A stretch of DNA of 64,000 bases, from assembly GCA_025353165.1 (NCBI GenBank), contig JANXRE010000141.1:25545-89544 (forward strand), in the 5' to 3' direction. The DNA is from Acidobacteriota bacterium. Lineage in GTDB: Bacteria > Acidobacteriota > Terriglobia > Bryobacterales > Bryobacteraceae. Of this stretch, positions 26,620 to 35,389 are shown one piece after another (position 1 is the first letter of the stretch; every line of letters starts with the position of its first letter). The notes beneath the pieces were generated by a model. The model did no database searches, was not told where the DNA came from, and saw nothing but the letters and a program-made list of their open reading frames with translations. Made by a program: the position numbers and the translations under genes.

Positions 26620-28248
26620 ATGAATCCGCGCACCCACGAAGTTGTGAATCAGCCCCCTCCGCTCATCGACTACAACTTGTTCGAAACCGATCGCGCCATG
26701 GTGGAAGGCGTCCGGCGGGAGCGCGCCGCGTGGGCCGTTTCGATGCTCGGCGACTTCGGCCGCGCAGTGGGAACCGCGGAAGCCATCGCCTGGGGATTCC
26801 AGGCCAACGAATATCCTCCCGTGCTGGAAACCTACGACCGTTTCGGAAACCGCCGCGACGAAGTCGAGTTCCACCCGGCGTGGCACGGCTTGATGACGCT
26901 CGCCGTCTCGAATCGCTTGCACGCGCTGCCTTGGTCCGAACCACGGGCCGGCGCCCAGGTCGCGCGCGCTGCACTGATGATGCTGGCCGGGCAAAACGAA
27001 TCAGGACACATGTGCCCGATTTCGATGACTTACTCGGCGATTCCCGTCCTGCGATTAGATCCGGCGCTCGCGGGCGAGTGGGAACCCACCATCCTGTCGA
27101 CTACTTACGATCGGCGCTTCTTGCCGGTGCGCGAGAAGAAGGGTGCGCTGATCGGCATGGGCATGACCGAGAAACAAGGTGGCTCCGACGTGCGCGCGAA
27201 CACGACAATCGCTGAGCCGACGTCAGCCTTGGAATACCGTATCACTGGCCATAAGTGGTTCTGCTCAGCTCCCATGTCGGACGCTTTCCTGATACTGGCG
27301 CAGGCACCCGGCGGGCTGACTTGTTTCTTCCTTCCCCGCTGGAAGCCCGGCGGCGACCGCAACGAAATTTGCATACAGCGCCTGAAGCGAAAGCTCGGGA
27401 ACCGCTCGAACGCGTCGTCCGAAGTCGAGTTCGAAGGCGCCTGGGCGCGCCGCATCGGCGATGAGGGCCGCGGAGTCTCCACCATCATGGAGATGGTGCA
27501 GCACACGAGGCTCGACTGCTGCATTGGCTCAGCCGCCCTGATGCGCCGGGCGCTCGTCGAGGCGCTGCATCATGCCCGTCACCGTGCCGCGTTCGGCCGG
27601 TTCCTCGCGGACCAACCGCTCATGCGGAGCGTTCTCGCGGACCTCGTCATCGAGTCGGAAGCCGCAACACTCATAACGCTACGATTGGCCCGCGCCTTCG
27701 ACGCCCGCCAGGCAGATGAGCGGGAACACGCCTTCGCCCGTCTTGCCACGGCGGTCTCGAAGTACTGGATCTGCAAACGAGCCCCGGCTTACGTCGCCGA
27801 AGCATTGGAATGCCTTGGTGGCAGCGGCTTTGTGGAAGAGTCGATACTCCCGCGTCTCTACCGCGAAGCGCCGCTGAACTCCATTTGGGAGGGCTCGGGG
27901 AACGTAGTCTGCCTGGATGTGTTGCGGGCCCTCCGCAAAGACCCCGAGTGCGTAGACGCGTTTTTGAGGGAGGTGTTGCTCGCGAAGGGAACTCACCCCG
28001 CCTTCGACGAGAGCGTCCAGCAGCTCCGGTCCGATCTAACGGGACCCGCGGATGAGTCGCAAGCGCGCCGGCTCACGGAAAGAATGGCGGTACTGCTGGG
28101 TGCCTCGCTGGTATTGCGCCACTCCCCGCCGGCGATCGGCGATGCCTTGTGCACGAGCCGCCTGGCCAACGACTCGAGCCACGCCTTCGGCGCCCTCCCC
28201 CGATCGGCGGACACAGCGGCGATCCTGGCCGCCGCCTGGCCTATATGA
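26620..28248 (+). CDS. aidB: AidB-like acyl-CoA dehydrogenase family flavoprotein
   Basis: A 542-residue flavoprotein starting at ATG 26620. The N-terminal helical extension (PPLIDYNLFETDRAMVEGVR) and NESGHMCPISMTYSAIPVL, GMGMTEKQGGSDVRANTT and GHKWFCSAPMSDAFLILAQA are hallmarks of the AidB branch rather than of ordinary short acyl-CoA dehydrogenases. The C-terminal LECLGGSGFVEESILPRLYR, then EAPLNSIWEGSGNVVCLDVL, also fit. E. coli AidB is part of the adaptive response to alkylation damage and binds DNA; enzymatic activity is weak. No Ada-type regulator is adjacent. Its 3' end overlaps the convergent hydrolase gene by eight bases. Confidence 0.9.
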   Translation: MNPRTHEVVNQPPPLIDYNLFETDRAMVEGVRRERAAWAVSMLGDFGRAVGTAEAIAWGFQANEYPPVLETYDRFGNRRDEVEFHPAWHGLMTLAVSNRLHALPWSEPRAGAQVARAALMMLAGQNESGHMCPISMTYSAIPVLRLDPALAGEWEPTILSTTYDRRFLPVREKKGALIGMGMTEKQGGSDVRANTTIAEPTSALEYRITGHKWFCSAPMSDAFLILAQAPGGLTCFFLPRWKPGGDRNEICIQRLKRKLGNRSNASSEVEFEGAWARRIGDEGRGVSTIMEMVQHTRLDCCIGSAALMRRALVEALHHARHRAAFGRFLADQPLMRSVLADLVIESEAATLITLRLARAFDARQADEREHAFARLATAVSKYWICKRAPAYVAEALECLGGSGFVEESILPRLYREAPLNSIWEGSGNVVCLDVLRALRKDPECVDAFLREVLLAKGTHPAFDESVQQLRSDLTGPADESQARRLTERMAVLLGASLVLRHSPPAIGDALCTSRLANDSSHAFGALPRSADTAAILAAAWPI

Positions 28249-30307
28249 ACAGCTTCGGCAAGTAATCCAGCTTCGCCGTGAATGCCTCTGCCTTACCCGC
28301 CGCCACTTCATACATTCGCTCATGACTCGCAACGGCGGCGGCGCCGATTTCGTCATAGGGCCGGTTGCAAACATCGAGAAATCCGATGTTGTAGTTCTCT
28401 CCGTCAAAGCGGCCGAGCGCCGACTCGTCGTACAGAGTGAACCAATGCGCGCCCACGCAATACGGATCGGCCGCCGCATCCTCCAGGTAGACCCGGTAAG
28501 CCTTGGCGCGCTCCTGCTGATTCTTAAGGTGCCCGATCCCCGAAGCCGGCAGCCCCACATCGAGCGCGCCGAAGTGCCACTCCCCGACCATCACCGGCAT
28601 CTTCAACAGGTCGTGAATCGCCTTCGCGCGTTCCAGCGGAAGCTTGTCCTGGTAGCAGTTGAGGCTGAAAACGTCGAAGCACTTCATCCCCTTCACCGCC
28701 CATTCCGGCGGCAAGCCCGCCCATCGCATACCCAGGTTTAAATGTTTGGGATCCACCTTCCGGCACGCGGCCGAGAGCGTCTGAAAGTACCGCTCCACCA
28801 TGCGCGAGCTGAACTCGCGCAGGTCGGGCAGCGCCTCACTCGGAAGCGCGTCACGCCACTTCCCCTTGGCAACCTTGTCGAAAGTCGCCGGCAACTTCCA
28901 CGCCGCCGCAAGGCCAGCATCCGTTTCGTACCTGCCTTTCAAGTAGCGCGCGAATTCCTCCCGCGTCGCGCACGTTTCGGTGTTATACAACATCCCCGCC
29001 GCCGGCATCTCGGACGAGAAGCCCCACGTCGGCTCGTTCATCAGAAAGTATCCGATGAACGCCGGATCCGCGGCGGTACTAGCGAGTTGCGATGCGAACT
29101 CGACGGCATCCAGCGCGAAGCCGGGATGATAGACGTCGGGGAAATCCCGGTAGATCATTCCGGAGCGCTGCGCGCCAAAATTCAGCGGACGCCCGTACGG
29201 AAATGCGGCTTTGCTCGCGTAATCCCACTCGGACCAGTTCCCCACGGTGTTAAACCGCAACCGCTTCATCTCCGCTAGCGCAGTCGCCGACCACTTATTC
29301 CGCCACCCCTCGCGCCCAAATGCGCGGATCATGTTCGCCGCGAGATAGTTCACAACCTTGCCGCGAGACTCCCGGTCGCGCGGGTAGGCGTCGGCATATT
29401 CCTTCTGGTCCGGCAGCCACGCGAGCGCCGTCTCAATGCCGTCGTAACGCGCGTTCGTGTCCACCCGAACGCAATCCAGGCCCGCGGACCAGAAGGCATA
29501 GCCATCGGGATCCACCAGCCACCAGCGTTTCCCGTCGTTGTGCGTGCGAAAGAAACCCGAGCCTTCGCCGAACTTCAGCGCCTTCCACCCGCCCCACCGC
29601 GAGAACGTGCCGGGCCACGCCTGTTTCGGCGCGTTCTCATACTGCTCTAGTATCCGCGCCTTCAATTGCGCCACGGTTCGGGTCTTTCCGGACCAACGCC
29701 TTGGGGCGCTCTGGCCGAACTGGTCGAGCAACGGTCCGTTCGGGAGTACCGGATTCCTCAGCCGGTCGACCACCATGGGGGCGGCATACGGATCAGTCAT
29801 GCACCATCGCACCCGGCCGGGAGCCTTCCGCTGAATGGTGAACGCCATGCGGTCCACCCGGGAGAGATCCACACGGTCCCCGCTGGCCATGGGTTTGAGG
29901 AAAGCGCCTTCGCGATCCGCCATCCAGCGGTTCTGATCCACCATCGACAAGTCCATCCGCATTCGAAGGGAGCACTGCGGGAGAGCGCCGAATGAAAATC
30001 GAAAAGTCCGGCCCTTTTCGCCCTCCTGCAGAGAGATCGAAAAAACGGTGAGATTATCCTCATCGACCAGGATCTCTGCGACCACGTACTTCGACGTGGC
30101 AAGCAAGCCCGGCGCAAACTGATACGCGATTCCGTCCTTCTCGGCTTGTGCGATGTACCACGAAGCGCCGCTGATCGGCGCTTTCGCGTCATCCTTTTGA
30201 ATCGAGCCGAGCATCCCGGACGGTTCAAGCCGCTTTAGCTCGCGATTCTGACCGAAAGCGGCAGTACTGGTGAGAGCGATGAACGTGCGGCGATTCAGTT
30301 CCGGCAT
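28241..30307 (-). CDS. Exported glycoside hydrolase, GH50/agarase-like (clan GH-A)
   Basis: A 688-residue protein with a Tat-like start (LNRRTFIALTSTAAFG). A beta domain fills about residues 20-200. The TIM barrel starts at FFRTHNDGKRWWLVDPDGYA and FWSAGLDCVRVDTNARYDG, a block seen in GH50-type beta-agarases. The acid/base glutamate is in GYFLMNEPTWGF and the nucleophile glutamate in MPVMVGEWHFGALDVG. Substrate specificity in a probable soil bacterium is unclear, so beta-galactosidase-like activity is the safe reading. The start codon sits inside a perfect 16-bp palindrome. The gene lies 18 bases after metH on the same strand. Confidence 0.8.
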   Translation of the reverse strand: MPELNRRTFIALTSTAAFGQNRELKRLEPSGMLGSIQKDDAKAPISGASWYIAQAEKDGIAYQFAPGLLATSKYVVAEILVDEDNLTVFSISLQEGEKGRTFRFSFGALPQCSLRMRMDLSMVDQNRWMADREGAFLKPMASGDRVDLSRVDRMAFTIQRKAPGRVRWCMTDPYAAPMVVDRLRNPVLPNGPLLDQFGQSAPRRWSGKTRTVAQLKARILEQYENAPKQAWPGTFSRWGGWKALKFGEGSGFFRTHNDGKRWWLVDPDGYAFWSAGLDCVRVDTNARYDGIETALAWLPDQKEYADAYPRDRESRGKVVNYLAANMIRAFGREGWRNKWSATALAEMKRLRFNTVGNWSEWDYASKAAFPYGRPLNFGAQRSGMIYRDFPDVYHPGFALDAVEFASQLASTAADPAFIGYFLMNEPTWGFSSEMPAAGMLYNTETCATREEFARYLKGRYETDAGLAAAWKLPATFDKVAKGKWRDALPSEALPDLREFSSRMVERYFQTLSAACRKVDPKHLNLGMRWAGLPPEWAVKGMKCFDVFSLNCYQDKLPLERAKAIHDLLKMPVMVGEWHFGALDVGLPASGIGHLKNQQERAKAYRVYLEDAAADPYCVGAHWFTLYDESALGRFDGENYNIGFLDVCNRPYDEIGAAAVASHERMYEVAAGKAEAFTAKLDYLPKLFI

Positions 30308-30314
30308 GCCGGAA
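30299..30314. promoter_or_regulatory. Perfect 16-bp palindrome over the hydrolase start codon
   Basis: TTCCGGCATGCCGGAA is its own reverse complement, and the start codon of the agarase-like gene (30307-30305) lies at its centre. There is no visible ribosome site upstream. It could be an operator, or an mRNA hairpin hiding the start codon. A chance occurrence is possible but unlikely at this exact position. Confidence 0.4.
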
Positions 30315-30325
30315 GTATATCGCTC

Positions 30326-33300
30326 CTACGCCACCGCGCTCTCCTCCGCATCCGCCGCGGTGAAATACGCGCAATCCGGATGATGAAACACCAGAGCGCT
30401 AACGCTCGCCTCGGGATCCATCATGAATCCTTCGGTGAGTTGCACGCCGATTTCCTCGGGCGCGAGCAGCTTGAACAATCCCGCCTGATCGTCGAGGTTC
30501 GGGCACGCGGGATATCCAAAGCTGTACCGCTTGCCGCGGTACCGCGAAGTGAAACGATCATGCATCGTCGTCGTCGGAGGATCGGGAAAGCCCCAGTCCT
30601 CGCGAATGCGGCGGTGCAGCCACTCCGCGCATCCTTCCGCGGTCTCGATGGCCAGCGCCTGAAGCGCGTGGGCCTTCAAGTACTCGCCCGCATTCTTGGC
30701 TTTTTCCGCGCGTTCCCGAACGCCGTGCCCGGCTGTCACGACGAATACCGCGAAGTGGTCCCGCCGCCCACCGGAATCCGGGTCGAGAATGTAATCGCTG
30801 AGGCACAGTCCATCCACCCTCGGCTGCCGGCCGAACTGGAACGTATGCAGCGGAGACGATGCCCCGGGAGCGAACAGGTGGATCGAGTTGCCGTCCCGCT
30901 CAGTTTCAAAGAATTGCCAGACTGCGCGCACCTGAAGGAAACCGGCCGCCCATTTCTTCACTTCCTCAATCTGATGGAACAACTCCAGGGCCTTCGGCTC
31001 CCGCTCGTTTAGCGCTTTGTCAAAATTGCCCTTGTACCCCAGGTGGCGGCCGTACAGCATGAACGAATTGATGTAGCTCCACACCTCCGCCAAGTGGGGA
31101 ACGTCGCGAACCTTGCGCTCGAGATAAGGCGCGGGCGGAATCGGAATATCGGTCCTCACTTTGGGCGATCTGGCCTCGGACACCGGAACATCCATCCGCT
31201 CCGGCCCTTCGAATCCCGGGCCCGTCTCCGTAAACGTGTGCTCGGCCAGCACCCGGTCGCGAGTGGCCGGGTCCATGATCTCGTTCATCAGCCGGAGTCC
31301 CGTCATCGCGTCCTTGGCGTAGAACGTCGGTGAGCCGTAGGCCGGCGCAATCTTCAACCTCGTGAACTTCTCAGAGAGCGCGGCTCCGCCCACCAGCAGC
31401 GGCGCCTTAAGTCCATGCTCGGAAAAATCGTGGGCCGTAATCACCATCTGCTGCGCGCTCTTGACCAGCAGCCCCGACAGTCCGATCGCATCCGGCTTAT
31501 GCTTCTCGCACGCCTGGATCAGCAGCTCCGGCGGAACCTTGATTCCCAGGTTGATCACGTCATAACCGTTGTTTGACAGGATGATCTCCACCAGGTTCTT
31601 GCCGATATCGTGAACATCGCCCTTCACCGTCGCCAGTAGAACTTTCCCGCGCGCCGCGGTATCGCTCTTCTCCATAAACTGCTGAAGGTGATTCACCGCG
31701 GCCTTCATCGCTTCGGCGGACTGCAGCACCTCGGCGACGATCAGCTCATTATTGTTGAACAACCGGCCGACCTCGCTCATGCCGGCCATCAGCGGGCCGT
31801 TGATAATGTCCAGCGGAGCTACGCCTTCGGTTCGCTTCAAATCGAGGTCCGCGACGAGCCCATCTTTCGTGCCCTCGATGATATAGTTCCCCAGCCGCTC
31901 ATCCAGCGGCATATCCGACGCTTTCTTCTTGACCCGGCTGGTCGCATCCCGGAAATGAGCGGCGATCGCGGCAATGTGAAATTGATTGATGGCGGCCTTC
32001 TGCTCGCGCGACTGTTGCCGCCAGTCCTCGGGCGCGCCGAGCAGGCGCTCGCGTTGCGTGTGATCCTCCGCTACCTCGGCCGGCGGAGTATTGAACAGCA
32101 GGTGCTCGGCTAAGCGGCGCTCCTGCTCGGGAATCGAGGCGAACCGTTCCAGCTTCTCGGCATTGACGATCGCGAGATCGAGACCCGCCTTGGTCGCGTA
32201 GTACAGGAAGACAGAATTAACGACCTCGCGGGCCGCCGCGGGCAATCCGAACGAAATGTTTGAAACGCCGAGGATGGTCTTCACCAGCGGCAGGCGATCC
32301 TTGATGAGCCGCACAGCCTCGATCGTCTCCACCGCGCCCCCGATGTAATTCTCGTCGCCGGTGGCGCACGGGAAAACGAGCGGGTCGATGATAATTTCCG
32401 TGGGCGGAATGTGATACTTACCCGTCAGCAGCGCGACCGAACGCTCGGCCACCGCGAGTTTCCGTTCGCGGGTGAACGCCTGCGCCTGCAACTTGTCTTC
32501 ATCGATCGTTCCCACAACCAGCGCCGCGCCGTACGACTTGGCGATCGGGCACACGCGCTCGAACTTCTCTTCGCCGTCCTCCAGGTTGATCGAATTGATG
32601 ATCGCCTTGCCCTGGCAGTAAGTCAGCGCCAGTTCGATCCCCTCCGGATCGGTGGTGTCGATCATGATCGGCGCCTTGATCTTGCGGATCAGCTTGTCAT
32701 AAAACGGCGGGATATCGGCCATTTCGTCGCGGTCCGACGACTGCAGGCACACGTCCACAATGTGAGCGCCGTTCCGGATCTGCCACCGTGCGATCTCCGT
32801 TGCCTCTTCCCACTTGTCCGCGGCGATCATGTTCTTGAACAAGCGTGAACCGATGACGTTCGTGCGCTCTCCGACGATCAGCGGGCGGCTGGATTCGTCG
32901 GCCTCGACGACCTCAATCCCCGAGAAGTAGGTGCGCGGCGCCGGCGTGCGATGCGGGCGCGGTTTGCGGCCCTCCACCATTTGCGCGATCGCTTCGATGT
33001 GCTCCGGCCCAGTGCCGCAGCAGCCCCCCACGATGTTCAGCCAGCCGTGGTCGACGAATTTTCCGAGTTGCGCGGCGAGGCTTTCCGGCGTTTCGTCGTA
33101 CTTCCCCTCGACGTTCGGAAGGCCCGCGTTCGGGTAGCACGAAATGCGCGTGGCCGCCATCTCGTGAAGCGTGCGGATATGGTCCGTCATGAACTCCGGA
33201 CCCGTGGCGCAATTGAGACCGATTGCCAACAGGTCCGCGTGCGAGACGGAAGAATACAGGGCGTCGGCGGTCTGGCCCGCCAGCATCGTTCCCGTGTTCT

Positions 33301-33898
33301 CGATCGTGCCGGAAACAATGACCGGTATCCGCCCGCTAACTTCGCGCTGGAGCCGTTGGATCGCCAGCAGCGCGGCCTTGACGTTGCGGGTGTCATTACT
33401 GGTCTCGACGATCAGCACGTCCGCTCCGCCCTCCACCAGCGCCTTTGCCTGCTGGTAGTAGCCGTCGCGCATCCGGGAAAACGTGACGCCCCCGGTCACG
33501 GTAAGCGCCTTCGTCGTCGGACCCATCGCGCCCGCCACAAAGCGCGGCCGGCCCGGCGTCGAGAATTCGTCCGCCGCCTGCCGCGCCAGCCGCGCGGAAA
33601 TGAAGTTCACGTCGTGGCAGCGGTCCTCAATGCCGAACTCCGCGAGCGTAATCGGATGCCCTCCGAACGAATCGGTTTCCACCATGTCCGCCCCGGCCGC
33701 AAAGTAAGCCCGGTGCACATCCAGAATCCAGTCGGGATGCGTAAAGATCAGATTCTCGGTGCAGTTCTCAAAGCGCGCCCCGCCCCAATCCTCGTAGGTG
33801 GGATCGTACCGATGCAGCATGGTTCCCATAGCCCCATCGAGCACGAGGATTCGCGATTCGAGCGCATCCAGTAGAGCTTGGTGCCGGAAATTGTCCAT
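30326..33898 (-). CDS. metH: Cobalamin-dependent methionine synthase
   Basis: A 1190-residue, full-length MetH with all four modules in order. The homocysteine-binding domain opens LDGAMGTMLHRYDPTYEDW, with zinc ligands in the GGCCGTGPEH region. The folate-binding domain starts at GERTNVIGSRLFKNMIAADK and has INSINLEDGEEKF. The cobalamin domain has VKGDVHDIGKNLVEIIL with the base-off histidine. The C-terminal S-adenosylmethionine reactivation domain ends with YRGKRYSFGYPACPNLDDQA. It transfers a methyl group from methyl-tetrahydrofolate to homocysteine. I see no B12 riboswitch: only 42 bases separate it from the upstream gene, with a weak TACAAT (33928-33923, minus) as a possible -10 box. Confidence 0.95.
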   Translation of the reverse strand: MDNFRHQALLDALESRILVLDGAMGTMLHRYDPTYEDWGGARFENCTENLIFTHPDWILDVHRAYFAAGADMVETDSFGGHPITLAEFGIEDRCHDVNFISARLARQAADEFSTPGRPRFVAGAMGPTTKALTVTGGVTFSRMRDGYYQQAKALVEGGADVLIVETSNDTRNVKAALLAIQRLQREVSGRIPVIVSGTIENTGTMLAGQTADALYSSVSHADLLAIGLNCATGPEFMTDHIRTLHEMAATRISCYPNAGLPNVEGKYDETPESLAAQLGKFVDHGWLNIVGGCCGTGPEHIEAIAQMVEGRKPRPHRTPAPRTYFSGIEVVEADESSRPLIVGERTNVIGSRLFKNMIAADKWEEATEIARWQIRNGAHIVDVCLQSSDRDEMADIPPFYDKLIRKIKAPIMIDTTDPEGIELALTYCQGKAIINSINLEDGEEKFERVCPIAKSYGAALVVGTIDEDKLQAQAFTRERKLAVAERSVALLTGKYHIPPTEIIIDPLVFPCATGDENYIGGAVETIEAVRLIKDRLPLVKTILGVSNISFGLPAAAREVVNSVFLYYATKAGLDLAIVNAEKLERFASIPEQERRLAEHLLFNTPPAEVAEDHTQRERLLGAPEDWRQQSREQKAAINQFHIAAIAAHFRDATSRVKKKASDMPLDERLGNYIIEGTKDGLVADLDLKRTEGVAPLDIINGPLMAGMSEVGRLFNNNELIVAEVLQSAEAMKAAVNHLQQFMEKSDTAARGKVLLATVKGDVHDIGKNLVEIILSNNGYDVINLGIKVPPELLIQACEKHKPDAIGLSGLLVKSAQQMVITAHDFSEHGLKAPLLVGGAALSEKFTRLKIAPAYGSPTFYAKDAMTGLRLMNEIMDPATRDRVLAEHTFTETGPGFEGPERMDVPVSEARSPKVRTDIPIPPAPYLERKVRDVPHLAEVWSYINSFMLYGRHLGYKGNFDKALNEREPKALELFHQIEEVKKWAAGFLQVRAVWQFFETERDGNSIHLFAPGASSPLHTFQFGRQPRVDGLCLSDYILDPDSGGRRDHFAVFVVTAGHGVRERAEKAKNAGEYLKAHALQALAIETAEGCAEWLHRRIREDWGFPDPPTTTMHDRFTSRYRGKRYSFGYPACPNLDDQAGLFKLLAPEEIGVQLTEGFMMDPEASVSALVFHHPDCAYFTAADAEESAVA

Positions 33899-33940
33899 GG
33901 GAATAAAACGTCGTCTACCTATATTGTACCGGCCCGATCG

Positions 33941-35341
33941 TCAGCGGTCGGTAAACCGGTAGTAGAGACTCGTCGCCCGAATCCCCAGCCAGCGGAAAGG
34001 CTCATTGGGCAGATACGGAGCGCGCCGGTTTACGAACGGATATTCCGCCCAGGCCCGCTCGCCGCCGGCCTCCAGGTCCGCGATGATCCGGCCGAAGAGA
34101 AACGTCAGGTTGACGCCGTGCCCGCAGTATCCCAACCCGTAGAAAACATTGTTGTGCGTGCCGGTGGAGCCCACCAGCGGCGCCCAGTCCAGCGTCATGT
34201 CCACCATTCCGTTCCATGCCATCTCGAACCCGACGCCGCGCAGGGAAGGATACAGCCGCAGCAGTTCCTCTTCGAGAATCGTCGCCGCCTGCCCGTCGGA
34301 CCTCTCGCGCACCCCGTTGTTCCAGCCGTACGGCGCGGGACCGCCGCCGATGTGAATCCGTCCGTCCGCCGTCCGGCCGAGATAGTGCACCAGCTTGCGC
34401 GAATCGTTGAACGGCATCCGCCCGGCCCAACCGGTCGAGGCAAGTTCCGGTCCGGTCAACGGCCGCGTGACCGCCACGTAGTTGTACACCGGCGCGATCG
34501 TGTTCCGGAAGTACCCCAGCTTGGACGTGAAGGCGTTCGTGGCGAGCACGATCGCGCGCGCCTTCACCGTCTGCCCGCCGGCCATGTGCAGCCGGATCGC
34601 CGCGCCTTCCTCCACCTGTCGGACCGAACTGTCTTCGTAAATGCGGACCCCTTCCGCCTCGGCCGCCTCTTTCACCACTCGAACAAGTTTCATCGGATGG
34701 ACGTGGCCCGCGTTGGGATCGAACACCGAAGCGGCGTAGGCGCGCGTGCCGATCAACGCCGCCGTGCCCTCGCGATCCAAATACCGCACGGGAATGCCCA
34801 GCCTGCGCGTCTTCTCGACGTACTCGCGCCCTTCCCCGGCGCTTTCCTCCGACGCGAACGCCTCCAGCGCGCCCGTGTGATCGATCGCGTCCGGAATGCT
34901 CGCGCGCGCCGCCAGCGCCTCCAGGTTCCGCATGCTCTCCACGGTCAGGTCGTAAATGCGCTTGTGGAGTTCCGGCGGCGAAACCAGCCGCAGGTACTCG
35001 TTCGCCACGTTGGGCAGCAGCATCGCTCCATTGCGGCCCGATGCGCCGTTGCCCGCGCCGCGCGCCTCCACCACGATGACGCTCTTGCGAGGCGACCTCT
35101 TGCGGATGTGATACGCGGCCGAAAGCCCCGTGTATCCGGCGCCGATCACCACCACATCCGCTTCCGCATCGGTGGTGAGCGGCGGATTATGCGGCGCCTG
35201 GGCCCGCATCCACAGGCTGTGATTCGGGTCGAACGCCGGTGTTTCGGGAAACAGCGCCGGCGCGACGGCGTTCAATCCGGCGCTGCCAATCGCGACTCCC
35301 CCGGTCACGGCCGCCCCACGGAGCCAGTTTCTTCGAGTCAT
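33941..35341 (-). CDS. FAD-dependent oxidoreductase (DAO/glycine oxidase type), Tat-exported
   Basis: A 466-residue flavoprotein. ATG 35341 (AAGGGT upstream) gives a Tat signal (MTRRNWLRGAAVTGGVAIG). The dinucleotide-binding motif ADVVVIGAGYTGLSAAYHIR lies near residue 60, and EARGAGNGASGRNGAML is the DAO-family second motif. The C-terminal GLGYCGHGVNLTFLFG closes the FAD site. Family members oxidise amino acids or related amines; the substrate is not predictable. A Tat-exported member is unusual but plausible in these bacteria. It is divergent from the carboxypeptidase-regulatory-like gene across a 48-base region with an inverted repeat. Confidence 0.85.
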   Translation of the reverse strand: MTRRNWLRGAAVTGGVAIGSAGLNAVAPALFPETPAFDPNHSLWMRAQAPHNPPLTTDAEADVVVIGAGYTGLSAAYHIRKRSPRKSVIVVEARGAGNGASGRNGAMLLPNVANEYLRLVSPPELHKRIYDLTVESMRNLEALAARASIPDAIDHTGALEAFASEESAGEGREYVEKTRRLGIPVRYLDREGTAALIGTRAYAASVFDPNAGHVHPMKLVRVVKEAAEAEGVRIYEDSSVRQVEEGAAIRLHMAGGQTVKARAIVLATNAFTSKLGYFRNTIAPVYNYVAVTRPLTGPELASTGWAGRMPFNDSRKLVHYLGRTADGRIHIGGGPAPYGWNNGVRERSDGQAATILEEELLRLYPSLRGVGFEMAWNGMVDMTLDWAPLVGSTGTHNNVFYGLGYCGHGVNLTFLFGRIIADLEAGGERAWAEYPFVNRRAPYLPNEPFRWLGIRATSLYYRFTDR

Positions 35342-35352
35342 GCAGTTACCCT

Positions 35353-35371
35353 TTGCGGCGCGATGCCGCAA
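35353..35371. promoter_or_regulatory. Inverted repeat in a divergent intergenic region
   Basis: TTGCGGC (35353-35359) and GCCGCAA (35365-35371) are perfect 7-bp arms around five bases. They lie midway in the 48 bases between two divergent genes. The position fits a shared operator. It also covers ATG 35363, which argues that ATG 35390 is the true start of the plus-strand gene. Confidence 0.35.
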
Positions 35372-35389
35372 GCGGTACAACACGAGTGT

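Noticed and set aside
17368..28248. Overlapping convergent gene ends as regulatory antisense pairs
   Set aside because: The overlaps at 17368-17376 and 28241-28248 are only 8-9 bases, normal for a compact genome.
33899..33940. Cobalamin or SAM riboswitch ahead of metH
   Set aside because: Only 42 bases separate metH from the upstream gene, too short for either riboswitch, and no B12-box-like sequence is present.
33878..35362. Long N-terminal extension of the carboxypeptidase-regulatory-like protein
   Set aside because: It is the antisense of the DAO-type gene; a signal peptide begins at ATG 35390.
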